A DNA stretch of 64,000 nt. Origin: Prado023 sp963736425 (GTDB lineage: Bacteria > Actinomycetota > Actinomycetes > S36-B12 > CAIYMF01). The translations under genes and the position numbers were made by a program. Below the pieces are notes generated by a model that worked only from the letters and a program-made list of their open reading frames with translations, did not search any database and was not told the origin of the DNA. The DNA is taken from contig CAVTOX010000008.1 of NCBI GenBank assembly GCA_963736425.1, positions 28,184 to 92,183 on the forward strand, written 5' to 3'. Of the stretch, positions 7,342 to 17,701 are shown one piece after another. Position 1 is the first letter of the stretch; each line of letters starts with the position of its first letter.

Positions 7342-10043
7342 TGACGCCGCCCACGCCACCCTTCTCGCTCCCCTCGCCGCCGACGCCACCCTCGCCGCCC
7401 CGGCCGCCGGGTCCCACGGCTCCCCAGCCGATGCCCCGCGACGAGCTCGACGCCCTCCTCGGACTGACCCTGACCGACGAGCAGTGGGAGTGTGTCAGCG
7501 CACCGCTGGAGCCGTTCGTGATCGTCGCCGGCGCCGGAACCGGCAAGACCGCCGTGATGGCCGCGCGAGTCCTGTGGCTGGTCGCCTCCGGGTTCGTCGC
7601 CGAGCATGAGGTCCTCGGCCTGACGTTCACCAACAAGGCGGCGGCGGAGCTCGCCCAGCGCGTCACCGCCCAGCTGAACCACTGGCGCGCGCAGCACCCC
7701 GCCGACCGTGGCGAGGCGGTGGGCGAGCCGACGATCGCCACCTACCACTCGTTCGCCCGTCGGCTCATCGACGAGCAGGGCCTGCGCGTCGGCATCGAGC
7801 CCGGCGCCCGGCTGCTGTCCGGCCCCGCGGTCGCCCAGCTCGCCTACCGCGGCGTCTGCCACGCCACCGGCCTGGTCGTCACCAGGCACGGACCCAGTCG
7901 CGTGGCCGCCGACGTGGTCCGGCTCGACGCCAACCTCGCCGAGCAGACGATCAGCACCGACGAGCTGCGGGCCCACGACCGCACCGTCATCACGGCCATC
8001 GACGAGCTGCCCAAGGCGACGAAGGCTGTCAAGGACATCCGCGACACCGCCGAGCGACGCCTCGAGCTCGCTGACCTGGTCGACGAGCTGCGTCGAGCCA
8101 AGCAGGCCTCCGGTGGGCTGGACTTCGCCGATCACATGCGGCTGTGCGCCGAGCTGGTCCGCAGTTCTGACGAGCTCGTCCAGGCGATGCGCGCCGCGTA
8201 CCGCGTGGTCCTCCTCGACGAGTACCAGGACACGTCAATCGCCCAGCGCGTGATCCTCTCGACCCTGTTCGCCGGTGGGGGGGTCACGGCAGTCGGCGAC
8301 CCGATGCAGGCGATCTACGGCTGGCGCAGCGCGTCGGTCGCGAACATCGACGCGTTCGCCCAGCACTTCGGCCGGGACGCCGTGGCCCCGGTGCGCGTCC
8401 TCTCGGTGAACCGGCGCTCGGGGACGCCCATCCTCGATGCCGCCAACCGCATCGCCGCCGGCCTGCGCGCGCAGCACCCCCAGGTGGCCGAACTCCGCCC
8501 GCCGCAGCCGCTGGGTGCCGTGGTGCGAGCGGCCCTGCTGCCCACGGTCGCCGACGAGCGCGAGTGGATCGCCGACCAGGTGCACGCCCTGGTCGAGGCA
8601 GGCACGCCGCCTGAGCACATCGCGATCCTGGGCCGCGCCAACGACCAGCTCGGGCCGCTGCAGCAGCTGCTCGTCGAGCGCGGGGTCCCGGCCAGCATCT
8701 CGGGGACGGCCGCCCTGACTGCCAGCCCGTACGCGACAGCCGTGCTCTCGACCCTGCGCGTGCTGGCCGACTCGGCGGACAACACCTCGCTGGCCGCCCT
8801 TCTCGCCGGGCCTCGGTGGCGGATCGGACCCCGCGACCTGGAGCTGCTCGGCGCCCGGGCGGTGCAGCTGGCGGGTGGGCGGCCGACCCGCTCGGACACG
8901 GTCGCGGGGCAGGCACGGTTGCGAGAGCGGCTGCGCGAGGCCAGCGAGTTCAAGGACCCAGTCGAGCGGCCGAGCCTGCTTGAGGCCGCAGCCAGTCCTG
9001 GCCCCGGGGTGTCGGCCGGCGCGGCTGACCGACTCACCGAGTTCCTGGGTGAGTTGCGCCTGCTGCAGTCCCAGGTGGGAGCGCCGCTGGCCGACCTCGT
9101 GGGTGCGGTGGTCACGGTCACGGGCGCCCGGGTCGAGGCTGACCTCGCCTCCGGCGGCCACGGCATCGGCGACGTGGGCCTGGCCGGCCTGCTCCACCTC
9201 GTCGAGGGGTTCAGCGACGCGGACGGCCGCACCGGGCTCGGGGCGTTCCTGGCCTACCTCGACGCGGCTGAGCAACTGGGATCGGGCGAGGACGTGGACC
9301 TGCCGACCATGCCTGGCTCGGTCCAGCTGATGACGATGCACAAGGCCAAGGGCCTGGAGTTCCCGGTCGTCGTGCTGCCGCACGTGTGCCGCGACTCGTT
9401 CCCCGGCGGCAAGGGCTCCGAGCGGTGGACCGGGTACGCCCATGTGGTCCCGAGCGAGCTGCGCGACGACCGGCACGTCCTGCCCGTGCTCGACGGGTAC
9501 ACGTCCAAGGAGCTGGTGGCGTTCGTGGAGTCCTGCCGTCGCCACGACCGGACCGGCGACGACCGCCTGGCCTACGTCGGGGTCACGCGGGCCAAGGAGG
9601 TCCTGATCGCGACCGGGCACTGGTGGGGCCCCACCCAGAAGACCGCGCGCGGACCCTCGGAGTACCTCGAGGCGCTGCGCGATCAGGCCACCGGCGAGGT
9701 CGAGGACCCGTGGGCCGACGAGCCCGCGGGCCGAGGAGCGCGCGGACGGGCCCAGGGCCGACGAGCTGCGCGGCCGGAGGGTCGGCTGCGGTTAGGCGTG
9801 GGGGCTGGGTCTGACGCGGCGAGCTCCGAGGTCGGAGGCGATGCAGGCCGGGCGCCACGCGACCTCACGAACCCGATGCTGGAGCAGGCGATCGAGGTAC
9901 CGTGGCCGGCACCCGATGGTCCGGATGATGCCGGCGTCGTGGGTGCCGCACGGGCGGTAACGGCGCTGATCGAGTCCGGCCAGGTCGGCGAACCCTGGTC
10001 CGCGTCGGGTGGAGCGGGCACGCAGACGGACGGGGGCGGCTGA
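7341..10043 (+). CDS. adnB: AdnB-like helicase, motor part, ended by an in-frame TGA
   Basis: The UvrD-type motor region starts with a Pro-rich leader (about 30 residues). Walker A is AGAGTGKT (Lys69). Walker B is LLDEYQDTSIAQ (Asp293-Glu294). Later motifs include GDPMQAIYGWRSA and LMTMHKAKGLEFPVVVLP, and the last helicase motif is RLAYVGVTRAKEVL. The ATG overlaps the adnA stop by one base. The frame meets TGA at 10041-10043 inside a low-complexity linker, after which the same frame continues into the nuclease domain. Family members carry motor and nuclease in one chain, so this is either a real split, a substitution, or a pair of cancelling indels in the linker. I favour a sequence error because the downstream nuclease looks intact. 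Confidence 0.85.
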   Translation: MTPPTPPFSLPSPPTPPSPPRPPGPTAPQPMPRDELDALLGLTLTDEQWECVSAPLEPFVIVAGAGTGKTAVMAARVLWLVASGFVAEHEVLGLTFTNKAAAELAQRVTAQLNHWRAQHPADRGEAVGEPTIATYHSFARRLIDEQGLRVGIEPGARLLSGPAVAQLAYRGVCHATGLVVTRHGPSRVAADVVRLDANLAEQTISTDELRAHDRTVITAIDELPKATKAVKDIRDTAERRLELADLVDELRRAKQASGGLDFADHMRLCAELVRSSDELVQAMRAAYRVVLLDEYQDTSIAQRVILSTLFAGGGVTAVGDPMQAIYGWRSASVANIDAFAQHFGRDAVAPVRVLSVNRRSGTPILDAANRIAAGLRAQHPQVAELRPPQPLGAVVRAALLPTVADEREWIADQVHALVEAGTPPEHIAILGRANDQLGPLQQLLVERGVPASISGTAALTASPYATAVLSTLRVLADSADNTSLAALLAGPRWRIGPRDLELLGARAVQLAGGRPTRSDTVAGQARLRERLREASEFKDPVERPSLLEAAASPGPGVSAGAADRLTEFLGELRLLQSQVGAPLADLVGAVVTVTGARVEADLASGGHGIGDVGLAGLLHLVEGFSDADGRTGLGAFLAYLDAAEQLGSGEDVDLPTMPGSVQLMTMHKAKGLEFPVVVLPHVCRDSFPGGKGSERWTGYAHVVPSELRDDRHVLPVLDGYTSKELVAFVESCRRHDRTGDDRLAYVGVTRAKEVLIATGHWWGPTQKTARGPSEYLEALRDQATGEVEDPWADEPAGRGARGRAQGRRAARPEGRLRLGVGAGSDAASSEVGGDAGRAPRDLTNPMLEQAIEVPWPAPDGPDDAGVVGAARAVTALIESGQVGEPWSASGGAGTQTDGGG

Positions 10044-10886
10044 CGGAGTGTGGCGTGGGAACACGCACGTGCGCCGGGACCCGCACTGCGCGAGCCCACG
10101 GCCAGTCGCGGGCGACCGCCGATCCGGGACTGGTCGAACGGGAGACCGGACCCGACCCACCGCGCCCCGACCGCCACGGATCCGGTTGCCCGCCAGATCG
10201 CCCAATGGGACGCCGCGATCCTCGCGCTGCTGGCCCGCACCGACCGCTCGGCCGACGATCGTGTCGTCGCGTCCCTGCCGGGTGTGCTCTCGGCCTCGGC
10301 CACGATGGAGCTCGCCGAGGACCCGGTGATCTTCGCCGAGAGGCTGCTGCGTCCGATGCCCCGACGTCGCAACCAGCACGCCGAACTGGGGACGGCATTC
10401 CACGCTTGGGTCGAGGCGCGGTTGGGCGTGCAACCCCTGATCGCTGATGACGAGCTGCCTGGCGCCGCGGATGAGTCCATCGGCTCGACCGAGGAGCTCG
10501 CGGCCATGAAGGAGGCGTTCGAACGGCTGGAGTACGCGCAGCGAACGCCTGCGGGTCTCGAGGTGCCGTTCTCGCTGGCGATCGCCGGACGGATCATCCG
10601 GGGCCGAATCGACGCGGTGTTCCCCGCGGGTCCGGACGCGCCGCCCGGGCAGCTCTGGGAGGTCGTCGACTGGAAGACGTCCAAGCAGGACGTCGCCGAC
10701 CCACTGCAGCTGGCCATCTACCGGCTGGCGTGGGCCGACCTCGCAGGCGTGCCAGTCGAGTCGGTGGGGGCGGCGTTTGCGTTCATCCGCTCGGGGACGA
10801 TCCTGCGACCCGATGGGCTGCCCGACGCGCAGGCCATCGAGGCGCTCCTAGCAGGTGATCCTGAGGAGGTGGTCATGGGGGAGTAA
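10044..10886 (+). CDS. adnB: AdnB nuclease domain, separated from the motor by a stop codon
   Basis: This is the in-frame continuation after the TGA at 10041. After a Pro/Arg-rich linker it encodes a RecB-type nuclease: ELGTAFHAWVEARL supplies the conserved His, IRGRIDAVFP and WEVVDWKTSKQ supply the Asp, Asp and Lys of the active site, and DPLQLAIYRLAW is the usual closing motif. A candidate internal start is the GTG at 10050, but no good ribosome binding site precedes it, so independent expression is doubtful. In the family this domain cuts the 5'-ended strand while the motors translocate. The convergent gene begins 16 bases after its stop. Confidence 0.75.
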   Translation, partial: RSVAWEHARAPGPALREPTASRGRPPIRDWSNGRPDPTHRAPTATDPVARQIAQWDAAILALLARTDRSADDRVVASLPGVLSASATMELAEDPVIFAERLLRPMPRRRNQHAELGTAFHAWVEARLGVQPLIADDELPGAADESIGSTEELAAMKEAFERLEYAQRTPAGLEVPFSLAIAGRIIRGRIDAVFPAGPDAPPGQLWEVVDWKTSKQDVADPLQLAIYRLAWADLAGVPVESVGAAFAFIRSGTILRPDGLPDAQAIEALLAGDPEEVVMGE

Positions 10887-10901
10887 CGCGTACGGTGCGA
10901 C

Positions 10902-11879
10902 CTACGGCTCGGGGAAGTCCGCGATCAATGCGCAGTGGTCGCTGACGGGCAACGGGACGGCCCGCGCGGAGGCACGCGCCTGCTCAAGCGCATCGGCGGT
11001 CCAGCCGTCGGCCATGATGTGGTCGAACTGGACCCGTGGCCGCATCACCGGGTACGTGGGAATCCGGGCGACCTGGTCCCAGCCCGTGACCAGGCCGGGG
11101 ATCCCACCGGGGGTGTTGAAGTCGCCCATCAGGATCATCGGACGGGGCATCCCGGCGACGAACGCACGCAACCCCTTGAGCTGCTTGGTGTTCACGCCGG
11201 GCACGAACGACAGGTGCGCAGTCGCGACGGTCACGTCGGCGTAGGGCAGCTCCACGATGCCCGCGACAGCCGAACGGGGCTCGTCCGGGACCCGGATGGC
11301 CTTGGGTCGACCGCTCTCGGTCGGGGCCAGCAACGGCATCGACACCGGCGCCGGAGGGAAGCGCATCACGCGCCACCCACGCACGGGGTACCGGCTGATC
11401 AGGGCGATGCCGTACCGGGGACCACTCTCGGTCGGGGTCTCCGGCTCACACTCGTCGGTGGGCAGATCGTCTGCGTCGGTCGCGGGGACCCAGGCCGCGC
11501 CCTCCGAGGCAATCCCCGGGGTGCCGCGGACGCTGGGCACGAAGCGCCAGTACTTCGCGCCGATCGTCTCGGCGACGAGCCGCGCCTGGTCGACACCGGC
11601 GGTGCGGTCCTGCGCCCGGTCGACCTCCTGCAGCGCGATCACGTCGATCGGTCCGGACTCCATCAGCTCCTCGATGGAGCGGACCAGGTCGGCAGGCTCG
11701 CTCACCGCCGGGGACCACACAAGCCGCTCAGTCGGGGCGACGCCCTCGTGGGCTGCGTCGGACGCGGTCTGCGCGGAGGCGGCGCTGGCCACTGATGCAG
11801 CTCTACCGGCCTTGGAGTTGGCAGCTGCCAGGTCACGCAGGGGGACCCCGTGAAGGAGGTTGTAGGTCGCCACACGCAC
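10902..11879 (-). CDS. Endonuclease/exonuclease/phosphatase (EEP) family protein
   Basis: This 325-residue protein has the EEP metal-dependent fold signatures in order: TYNLLHG (Asn), IALQEVD (Glu), TVATAHL (His), LMGDFNTP (Asp and Asn) and VSDHCALI (Asp-His). The fold hydrolyses phosphodiester bonds in nucleic acid, lipid or small substrates. The exact substrate is not readable. A poorly conserved Ala/Ser-rich insert lies near residues 20-60. No signal peptide or membrane segment is seen. The gene converges on adnB and is divergent from nudC with a 61-base gap. DNA repair is possible from context but is only an inference. Confidence 0.8.
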   Translation of the reverse strand: MRVATYNLLHGVPLRDLAAANSKAGRAASVASAASAQTASDAAHEGVAPTERLVWSPAVSEPADLVRSIEELMESGPIDVIALQEVDRAQDRTAGVDQARLVAETIGAKYWRFVPSVRGTPGIASEGAAWVPATDADDLPTDECEPETPTESGPRYGIALISRYPVRGWRVMRFPPAPVSMPLLAPTESGRPKAIRVPDEPRSAVAGIVELPYADVTVATAHLSFVPGVNTKQLKGLRAFVAGMPRPMILMGDFNTPGGIPGLVTGWDQVARIPTYPVMRPRVQFDHIMADGWTADALEQARASARAVPLPVSDHCALIADFPEP

Positions 11880-11928
11880 GAGTCACAGCCTGTCACATCA
11901 CGGGCAGGTCCCTCGGCTCGACGCCCAC

Positions 11929-11934
11929 TACGGT
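11929..11934 (+). promoter_or_regulatory. -10 element of leaderless nudC promoter
   Basis: TACGGT fits TANNNT and ends six bases before the nudC ATG, with no ribosome binding site between. This predicts transcription starting at or next to the start codon. No clear -35 element is visible. Confidence 0.45.
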
Positions 11935-11940
11935 GAGCCC

Positions 11941-13050
<1,110 letters not shown>

Positions 13051-13061
13051 ACCGCGGCCGC

Positions 13062-13212
13062 TCAACGCCAGTCCTCGACCTCGCCGCCGTCGTTGGTGTG
13101 GTGGAACTCCCAGGCGCCCAGCATCAGTCGGCCACGCACCCAGGCCCGGCACCATCCCGCCGGAGGCCATCACCAGTGCCGACGCCCACGACGACATCCG
13201 TCCGATGCGCAT
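13062..13212 (-). CDS. Small conserved-looking protein, one frameshift
   Basis: On the minus strand ATG 13212 opens MRIGRMSSWASALVMASGG. The other end reads AWVRGRLMLGAWEFHHTNDG then GEVEDWR and a stop at 13062. The two parts are one base out of register near 13140, and the 151-base span equals about 49 residues with one added base. The Trp-rich C-terminal half reads like a real protein and ends cleanly. I do not recognise a family. It sits between nudC (converging, 12 bases away) and uvrD2 (divergent). Confidence 0.45.
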
Positions 13213-13338
13213 CACGCACCCCCTTCCGAGGGCTGGGAGGAACTCCTCCCACCTCCTGTGTACCACCGCGTGCGCGCCCCCGCCAGAGGCTTCCGGCGCC
13301 GGGCAGGGATGTCGGACCCGGCTGACACAATGCGCACC

Positions 13339-15789
13339 ATGCCCGCCCACGTCCTCGACGGACTCGACCCCGAGCAGCGTCTCGTCGCCGAGGCCCTGAC
13401 CGGCCCGGTCGTCGTGCTGGCGGGCGCCGGCACGGGCAAGACCCGGGCGATCACCCACCGGATCGCCCACGCCGTGCAGACCGGCACGCACGCCGCGGGC
13501 AACGGCCTTGCCGTGACGTTCACCAACCGCGCCGCCGGGGAGATGCGTCAGCGGCTGGCCGGGTTGGGCGTGCAGGCCGTCTCGGTGCGCACGTTCCACG
13601 CCGCTGCGCTGAGCCAGCTGCGCTACTTCTGGCCCACGGCCGTGGGTGGCCAGTTCCCGGATCTCGTCTCCAGCAAGGCGGGGCTGGTCGGCCAGGCGTG
13701 CCGCGAGATCGGCCTGCCCTCGGGCCGGGCGCTGGTCCGTGATCTGGCCACCGAGATCGAATGGGCCGGCTCCACCATGGTGTCTGCCGGCGACTACGCC
13801 ACGGCTGCGGCGGCGGCCGGCCGCATGCCAGTCGGATCCGGGGACGGCGTCATCGACCTGCCCGGCATCGCGCGGGTCATGTCGGCCTACCAGGACGCGA
13901 AATCGGCGGCCGGCGCCATCGACTTCGAGGACGTCCTCCTGGCGATGGTCGCCCTGATCGGCGACCGCCCCGACATCGCCGATGTGATCCGCTCGCAGTA
14001 CCGCTGGTTCACCGTCGACGAGTACCAGGACATCACCCCCGCCCAGGACCGGCTGCTGTCCGGCTGGCTGGGTGAGCGCGACGACGTCTGCGTGGTCGGC
14101 GACGCCAGCCAGACCATCTACTCCTTCGCCGGGGCCAGCCCCGACGCGTTGGGGCAGTTCTCGCGCCGGTGGCCCAACGCCACCGAGGTGCGCCTGGACC
14201 GCTGCTACCGGTGCACTCCGGAGATCGTCGCGGTGGCCAACGCGGTCATCCGCGGCGCACCGGCTGGTACCGGGGCACCGGGCGCTGCCGTCTGGCTGCG
14301 CTCCCAGCGCGCCGCCGGTGTCGCGCCCGAGATCGTGGCGTGCGCCGACGACTCCGAGGAGGCTGCGACGGTCGCCGCCCGCATCACCGACCTCGTGGCC
14401 AGCGGGTTGGCCCACCGCGACATCGCGATCCTCATGCGAACGAACGCTGCGTCTGAACCGATCGAGGTCGCGTTCGCCGAGGCCAACATCCCGTACATCA
14501 TGCGCGGGGCCGAGCGGTTCTTCGACCGTCCCGAGGTCCGCGAGGCGATCGTGCGGATGCGCGGTCACGCTGTCGCGGGGGGTGGCCCCCGGAAGAAGGG
14601 TCCGGCGAAGGCCGCGCAGTCAGACGGCGCCGGAGGTGCAGCCAGCGGGGCGGCCCCGGCTCGGTCCGAGGCCGCCCCGTCGCCCTTCCAGGGCGAGCTC
14701 GAGGAGTCGGGGTCCGCACCCGCCACCCGGCCCGCCGTGACTGGGGACGCGACCAACGGCCTGGTCGAGCAGACCCACGCCGTCCTGGCCGGGATGGGCT
14801 GGCTCTCGACCGGCCCGGCCAGCGGGGGAGCGACCCGGGAGCGGTGGGAGTCCCTGGCCGCGGTCCTTGCCCTGGCCGAGGAGGTCGCCGCCTCGGGGCG
14901 CACCACGATGTCGGAGCTGGTCGGGGAGTTCGAGCGTCGCGCGCAGCTGTCCCACGCGCCCACCGCCGACGGCGTGACAGTCACGACCCTGCACTCCGCG
15001 AAGGGTCTCGAATGGCCGGTCGTGTTCATCGTGGGTGCGGCGGAGGGCAACCTGCCGATCGTGTACGCCGACACCGAGGAGCGGATCGAGGAGGAGCGAC
15101 GGCTGTTCTACGTCGGCGTGACGCGTGCCCAGGATCGCCTGGTGGTCACCTGGTCGCTGACCCGTCCCGGGTCCGGGCGGCACCGCCAGGCAAGCCGCTT
15201 CCTGGCCTCCATGCGCACCAGGGGTGCATCGGGTGGGGGGGCGACCTCCGCCGGGCTGGTCCGGCAAGGGCGCTCAGCCGCCTCGAACCAGCCGTCCGGC
15301 CGCCAGCCGCCTGAGCGGTGCAGGGTGTGTGGCGCGGGGCTGGTCACCGGCAGGGAGCGCACCCTCGGCCGTTGCCTGAAGTGCCCCGGCACCCCGGACG
15401 AGCGCCTCGCCACGAGTCTGCGGCAGTGGCGGGAGACCGTGGCGCGCGAGCGCGGACTGCCGGCCTCGATCGTCCTGACCGACGAGACGTTGATGGCCAT
15501 CGAGGAGCGCCGGCCGGCCACCGAGGCGGACCTCCGCGACATCCCCGGCTTCCGCCCCGACAAGATCGCGAGTTACGGCCACCAGGTCCTGGCCATCGTT
15601 GCCGCGGCAGGCGATCCCCCGGCCGGCGAGCCCGTCATCGACGGCGCCGGCGGCGGCGACGAGATCGTGGACGTGCGGGCGAGGGGAGACGCGGGCGCCG
15701 ACCCCCGGGACGTCCGGGCGCCGCGCGGAGATGCCGGCGCCGACCCCCGGGACGTCAGAGCACCGCGCGGAGATGCCGCGGAACCCTGA
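13339..15789 (+). CDS. uvrD2: UvrD2-like ATP-dependent DNA helicase with HRDC domain
   Basis: This protein of about 816 residues has Walker A AGAGTGKT (Lys34), Walker B TVDEYQDITPAQ, GDASQTIYSFAGA and TTLHSAKGLEWPVVF. After the motor comes a four-cysteine zinc motif (Cys661, Cys664, Cys679, Cys682). An HRDC domain follows, with LRQWRETVARERGLPASIVL and LRDIPGFRPDKIASYG. This motor-zinc-HRDC order is typical of mycobacterial UvrD2. The tail carries a 14-residue tandem repeat. I chose ATG 13339 because CACAAT at 13326-13331 ends seven bases before it. An alternative ATG at 13309 has GGCAGGG just upstream. An Ala/Gly-rich insert lies between the helicase motifs near residues 415-475. Confidence 0.88.
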   Translation: MPAHVLDGLDPEQRLVAEALTGPVVVLAGAGTGKTRAITHRIAHAVQTGTHAAGNGLAVTFTNRAAGEMRQRLAGLGVQAVSVRTFHAAALSQLRYFWPTAVGGQFPDLVSSKAGLVGQACREIGLPSGRALVRDLATEIEWAGSTMVSAGDYATAAAAAGRMPVGSGDGVIDLPGIARVMSAYQDAKSAAGAIDFEDVLLAMVALIGDRPDIADVIRSQYRWFTVDEYQDITPAQDRLLSGWLGERDDVCVVGDASQTIYSFAGASPDALGQFSRRWPNATEVRLDRCYRCTPEIVAVANAVIRGAPAGTGAPGAAVWLRSQRAAGVAPEIVACADDSEEAATVAARITDLVASGLAHRDIAILMRTNAASEPIEVAFAEANIPYIMRGAERFFDRPEVREAIVRMRGHAVAGGGPRKKGPAKAAQSDGAGGAASGAAPARSEAAPSPFQGELEESGSAPATRPAVTGDATNGLVEQTHAVLAGMGWLSTGPASGGATRERWESLAAVLALAEEVAASGRTTMSELVGEFERRAQLSHAPTADGVTVTTLHSAKGLEWPVVFIVGAAEGNLPIVYADTEERIEEERRLFYVGVTRAQDRLVVTWSLTRPGSGRHRQASRFLASMRTRGASGGGATSAGLVRQGRSAASNQPSGRQPPERCRVCGAGLVTGRERTLGRCLKCPGTPDERLATSLRQWRETVARERGLPASIVLTDETLMAIEERRPATEADLRDIPGFRPDKIASYGHQVLAIVAAAGDPPAGEPVIDGAGGGDEIVDVRARGDAGADPRDVRAPRGDAGADPRDVRAPRGDAAEP
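15685..15777 (+). repeat. 42-base tandem repeat in the uvrD2 tail
   Basis: Two near-identical 42-base units (15685-15726 and 15727-15768) and the first 9 bases of a third encode GDAGADPRDVRAPR twice, then GDA. The repeat is in frame and ends four residues before the stop. Confidence 0.85.
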
Positions 15790-15855
15790 TCTCGCCCACT
15801 CCCCGCCGTCCGGGTCCGAAGTGGGACCTGTGCGCTCCAGGGACCCCTCGACGGT

Positions 15856-17190
15856 CTACTCAGCCGCCAGCGCCGCCTCCGGGGCGGCGAATCCGGGAAC
15901 CCAGCGCTCCAGCTCGGCGCGCATCGGCACCTCGGCGTTCAGCTGGCACATCACGCCGATCGCCCCGAGCCACACGCGATGGATCAGCAGGTAGTCCGGC
16001 GGAAGGTTCATCTTCAGGCCGATCGCGAAGTCCGGGTTGCGGGGGTCGTTGAGCCGGGCGAACTGCCCGCGCAGCCACTCCCGGCTGAACAGGAACGTCT
16101 CGGTCCGGGCCGGATCCACGAACGGGTCGAGGAAGTCCAGCAGCCCCTGCGCCTCGAGCTTCGTGGTGGTCTTGACGAACCCCTCCTCGCGCAGGCCCGC
16201 CAGCACGGCCTCCGAGTCGCCCTTCATCGCGATCCGCAGGAGGTTGCCGACCATCGGCGGGAAGCCGTCGGGCAGATGCGCAACAGCGCCGAAGTCCAGG
16301 ACGCCGAACTTGCCCTCGGGGGTGATCCGGAAGTTCCCCGGATGGGGGTCGGCGTGCAGCAGCCCGGACCGCCCCGGCGACGAGAGCAGGAAGCGCAGGT
16401 AGTGCAGTCCGGCCTCGTCGCGCTCCTCCTGCGTTCCATCGGCGATGATCCGCGACAGCGGAGTCCCTTCGAGCCATTCGGAGATGATCACGGTGTGCCC
16501 GGCGCCCAGGACATCGGCGACGACGACGTCGGGGTCGTTGCGGAAGGCCTTCGCGAAGGCGCGCTGGGAGGCGGCCTCCTTCTCGTAGTCCAGCTCCTCC
16601 TTGACCCGCTCGGCGAGCTCGGCCAGCAGCGGTTTGAGGTCCACGCCGGGGACCCAGGCGGTCATCAATCGGGCCAGCCGCGAGGCGTTGGCCAGGTCGG
16701 ACATGAGCGCCTTGTCCGCACCCGGGTACTGGATCTTCACGGCGACCGGCCGGCCGTCCTTCCAGACTGCGCGGTGCACCTGGCCGATGCTCGCTGCGGC
16801 CGCGGGCTTGTCGTCGAAGGACTGGAACTTGCGGCGCCACTGCTTGCCGAAGTTCTCGACCAGCACTGTGTGCACCTTCTCGGCCGGCAGCGCGGGCGCC
16901 TGCTCCTGCAACCTCGTCAGGGTCGCGCGGTAGGGCGCGGCCACGTCCTCGGGCAGGGCCGCCTCGAAGATGCTCATCGCCTGGCCGACCTTCATCGCCC
17001 CGCCCTTGAGCTCCCCGAGGACGCGGAACATCTGCTCGGCGGTGCGCGCCTGGAGCTCGGCTGCGACGGCCTCCGCCGGGGCGCCGCCGATGCGCTTGCC
17101 GACCCCGAGGGCCGCCCGGCTCGCGTGCCCGATCGGCAGCGCCGCCATCTTGGCGCTGCGGGTCAGGGCACGCACGGGTAGGTCGGGCAT
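15856..17190 (-). CDS. ABC1/AarF/UbiB-family protein kinase-like protein
   Basis: This 444-residue protein has the hallmarks of the ABC1 atypical kinase family. It has the KxGQ motif MKVGQAMS near residue 66, the Ala-rich nucleotide loop AAAASIGQVHRA, PVAVKIQYPG with the ATP-site Lys, HADPHPGN as catalytic loop and GVLDFGA as metal-binding motif. The family is tied to quinone or lipid metabolism in bacteria, and the actinobacterial role is not settled. No membrane segment is visible. The neighbourhood next to uvrD2 matches mycobacteria, where whiB7 lies in between, but here the two genes converge with a 67-base gap and no whiB gene. Confidence 0.88.
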   Translation of the reverse strand: MPDLPVRALTRSAKMAALPIGHASRAALGVGKRIGGAPAEAVAAELQARTAEQMFRVLGELKGGAMKVGQAMSIFEAALPEDVAAPYRATLTRLQEQAPALPAEKVHTVLVENFGKQWRRKFQSFDDKPAAAASIGQVHRAVWKDGRPVAVKIQYPGADKALMSDLANASRLARLMTAWVPGVDLKPLLAELAERVKEELDYEKEAASQRAFAKAFRNDPDVVVADVLGAGHTVIISEWLEGTPLSRIIADGTQEERDEAGLHYLRFLLSSPGRSGLLHADPHPGNFRITPEGKFGVLDFGAVAHLPDGFPPMVGNLLRIAMKGDSEAVLAGLREEGFVKTTTKLEAQGLLDFLDPFVDPARTETFLFSREWLRGQFARLNDPRNPDFAIGLKMNLPPDYLLIHRVWLGAIGVMCQLNAEVPMRAELERWVPGFAAPEAALAAE

Positions 17191-17332
17191 GGGTCCATTG
17201 TGGGCCTCCGTTCGGGAACCCGCGACCGCCGTGCTGGGCGGTACCTGACCCCGCTCGGCACCTGACCCTGTCCGCTGGCAGGCCTCCCGGGCAGCCGTCG
17301 ACCCGACCGCGCCACCTGCCGGACGCAGCGAC

Positions 17333-17364
17333 GAGGGGCGCCCCAGTGATCGGGGGCGCCCCTC
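17333..17364 (-). terminator. GC-rich hairpin terminator downstream of DUF5679
   Basis: A perfect 12-base stem, GAGGGGCGCCCC paired with GGGGCGCCCCTC, encloses a loop of about 8 bases. It lies 67 bases after the DUF5679 stop and before the ABC1 kinase start on the same strand, so it probably separates the two transcripts. No U-tract follows. Confidence 0.65.
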
Positions 17365-17430
17365 ATCCCGGGTCGAGCCCGGTCGAACGTACGGTGCTGG
17401 AGTCAGGTCCAGCGCGTGCAGATCAGCAGG

Positions 17431-17592
17431 TCACTTGGCCTTGCCGAGGATGCGGGCAACCTTGGTGCCGCACACCGGGCAGATGCCCTTGGCCATACGG
17501 CGGTTGTTGACCTCTTCGACGTGACCGGTGAACTCGCGCTTCTCCTTGCACTTCACGCAGTAGGCCTCGCCTGTGTACGACTCTTCCGACAT
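17431..17592 (-). CDS. DUF5679-type small zinc-ribbon protein
   Basis: This 53-residue protein has two CxxC pairs, AYCVKCKEKR and GICPVCGTKV, that form a likely zinc ribbon, and a basic C-terminus (ARILGKAK). It matches the short actinobacterial DUF5679 family in size and motif order. The function is unknown, and nucleic-acid binding is plausible from charge and fold. The start ATG 17592 is preceded by AGGACG, about 4 bases upstream. It is divergent from the crotonase gene with a 109-base gap and is followed by a strong hairpin. Confidence 0.85.
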   Translation of the reverse strand: MSEESYTGEAYCVKCKEKREFTGHVEEVNNRRMAKGICPVCGTKVARILGKAK

Positions 17593-17689
17593 GACGTCCT
17601 CCGTCAGTGGGGGCCGGGCCCTCGTGGCTTCGGCCGTGCGTGCAGCACCATACGGCAGGCACCCGCCGAACCTGTAAGAGGCTCCCCGT

Positions 17690-17695
17690 TAGCCT
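17690..17695 (+). promoter_or_regulatory. -10 element of leaderless crotonase promoter
   Basis: TAGCCT fits TANNNT and ends six bases before ATG 17702, with no ribosome binding site in between. This suggests a leaderless mRNA. Confidence 0.45.
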
Positions 17696-17701
17696 GACTG
17701 G

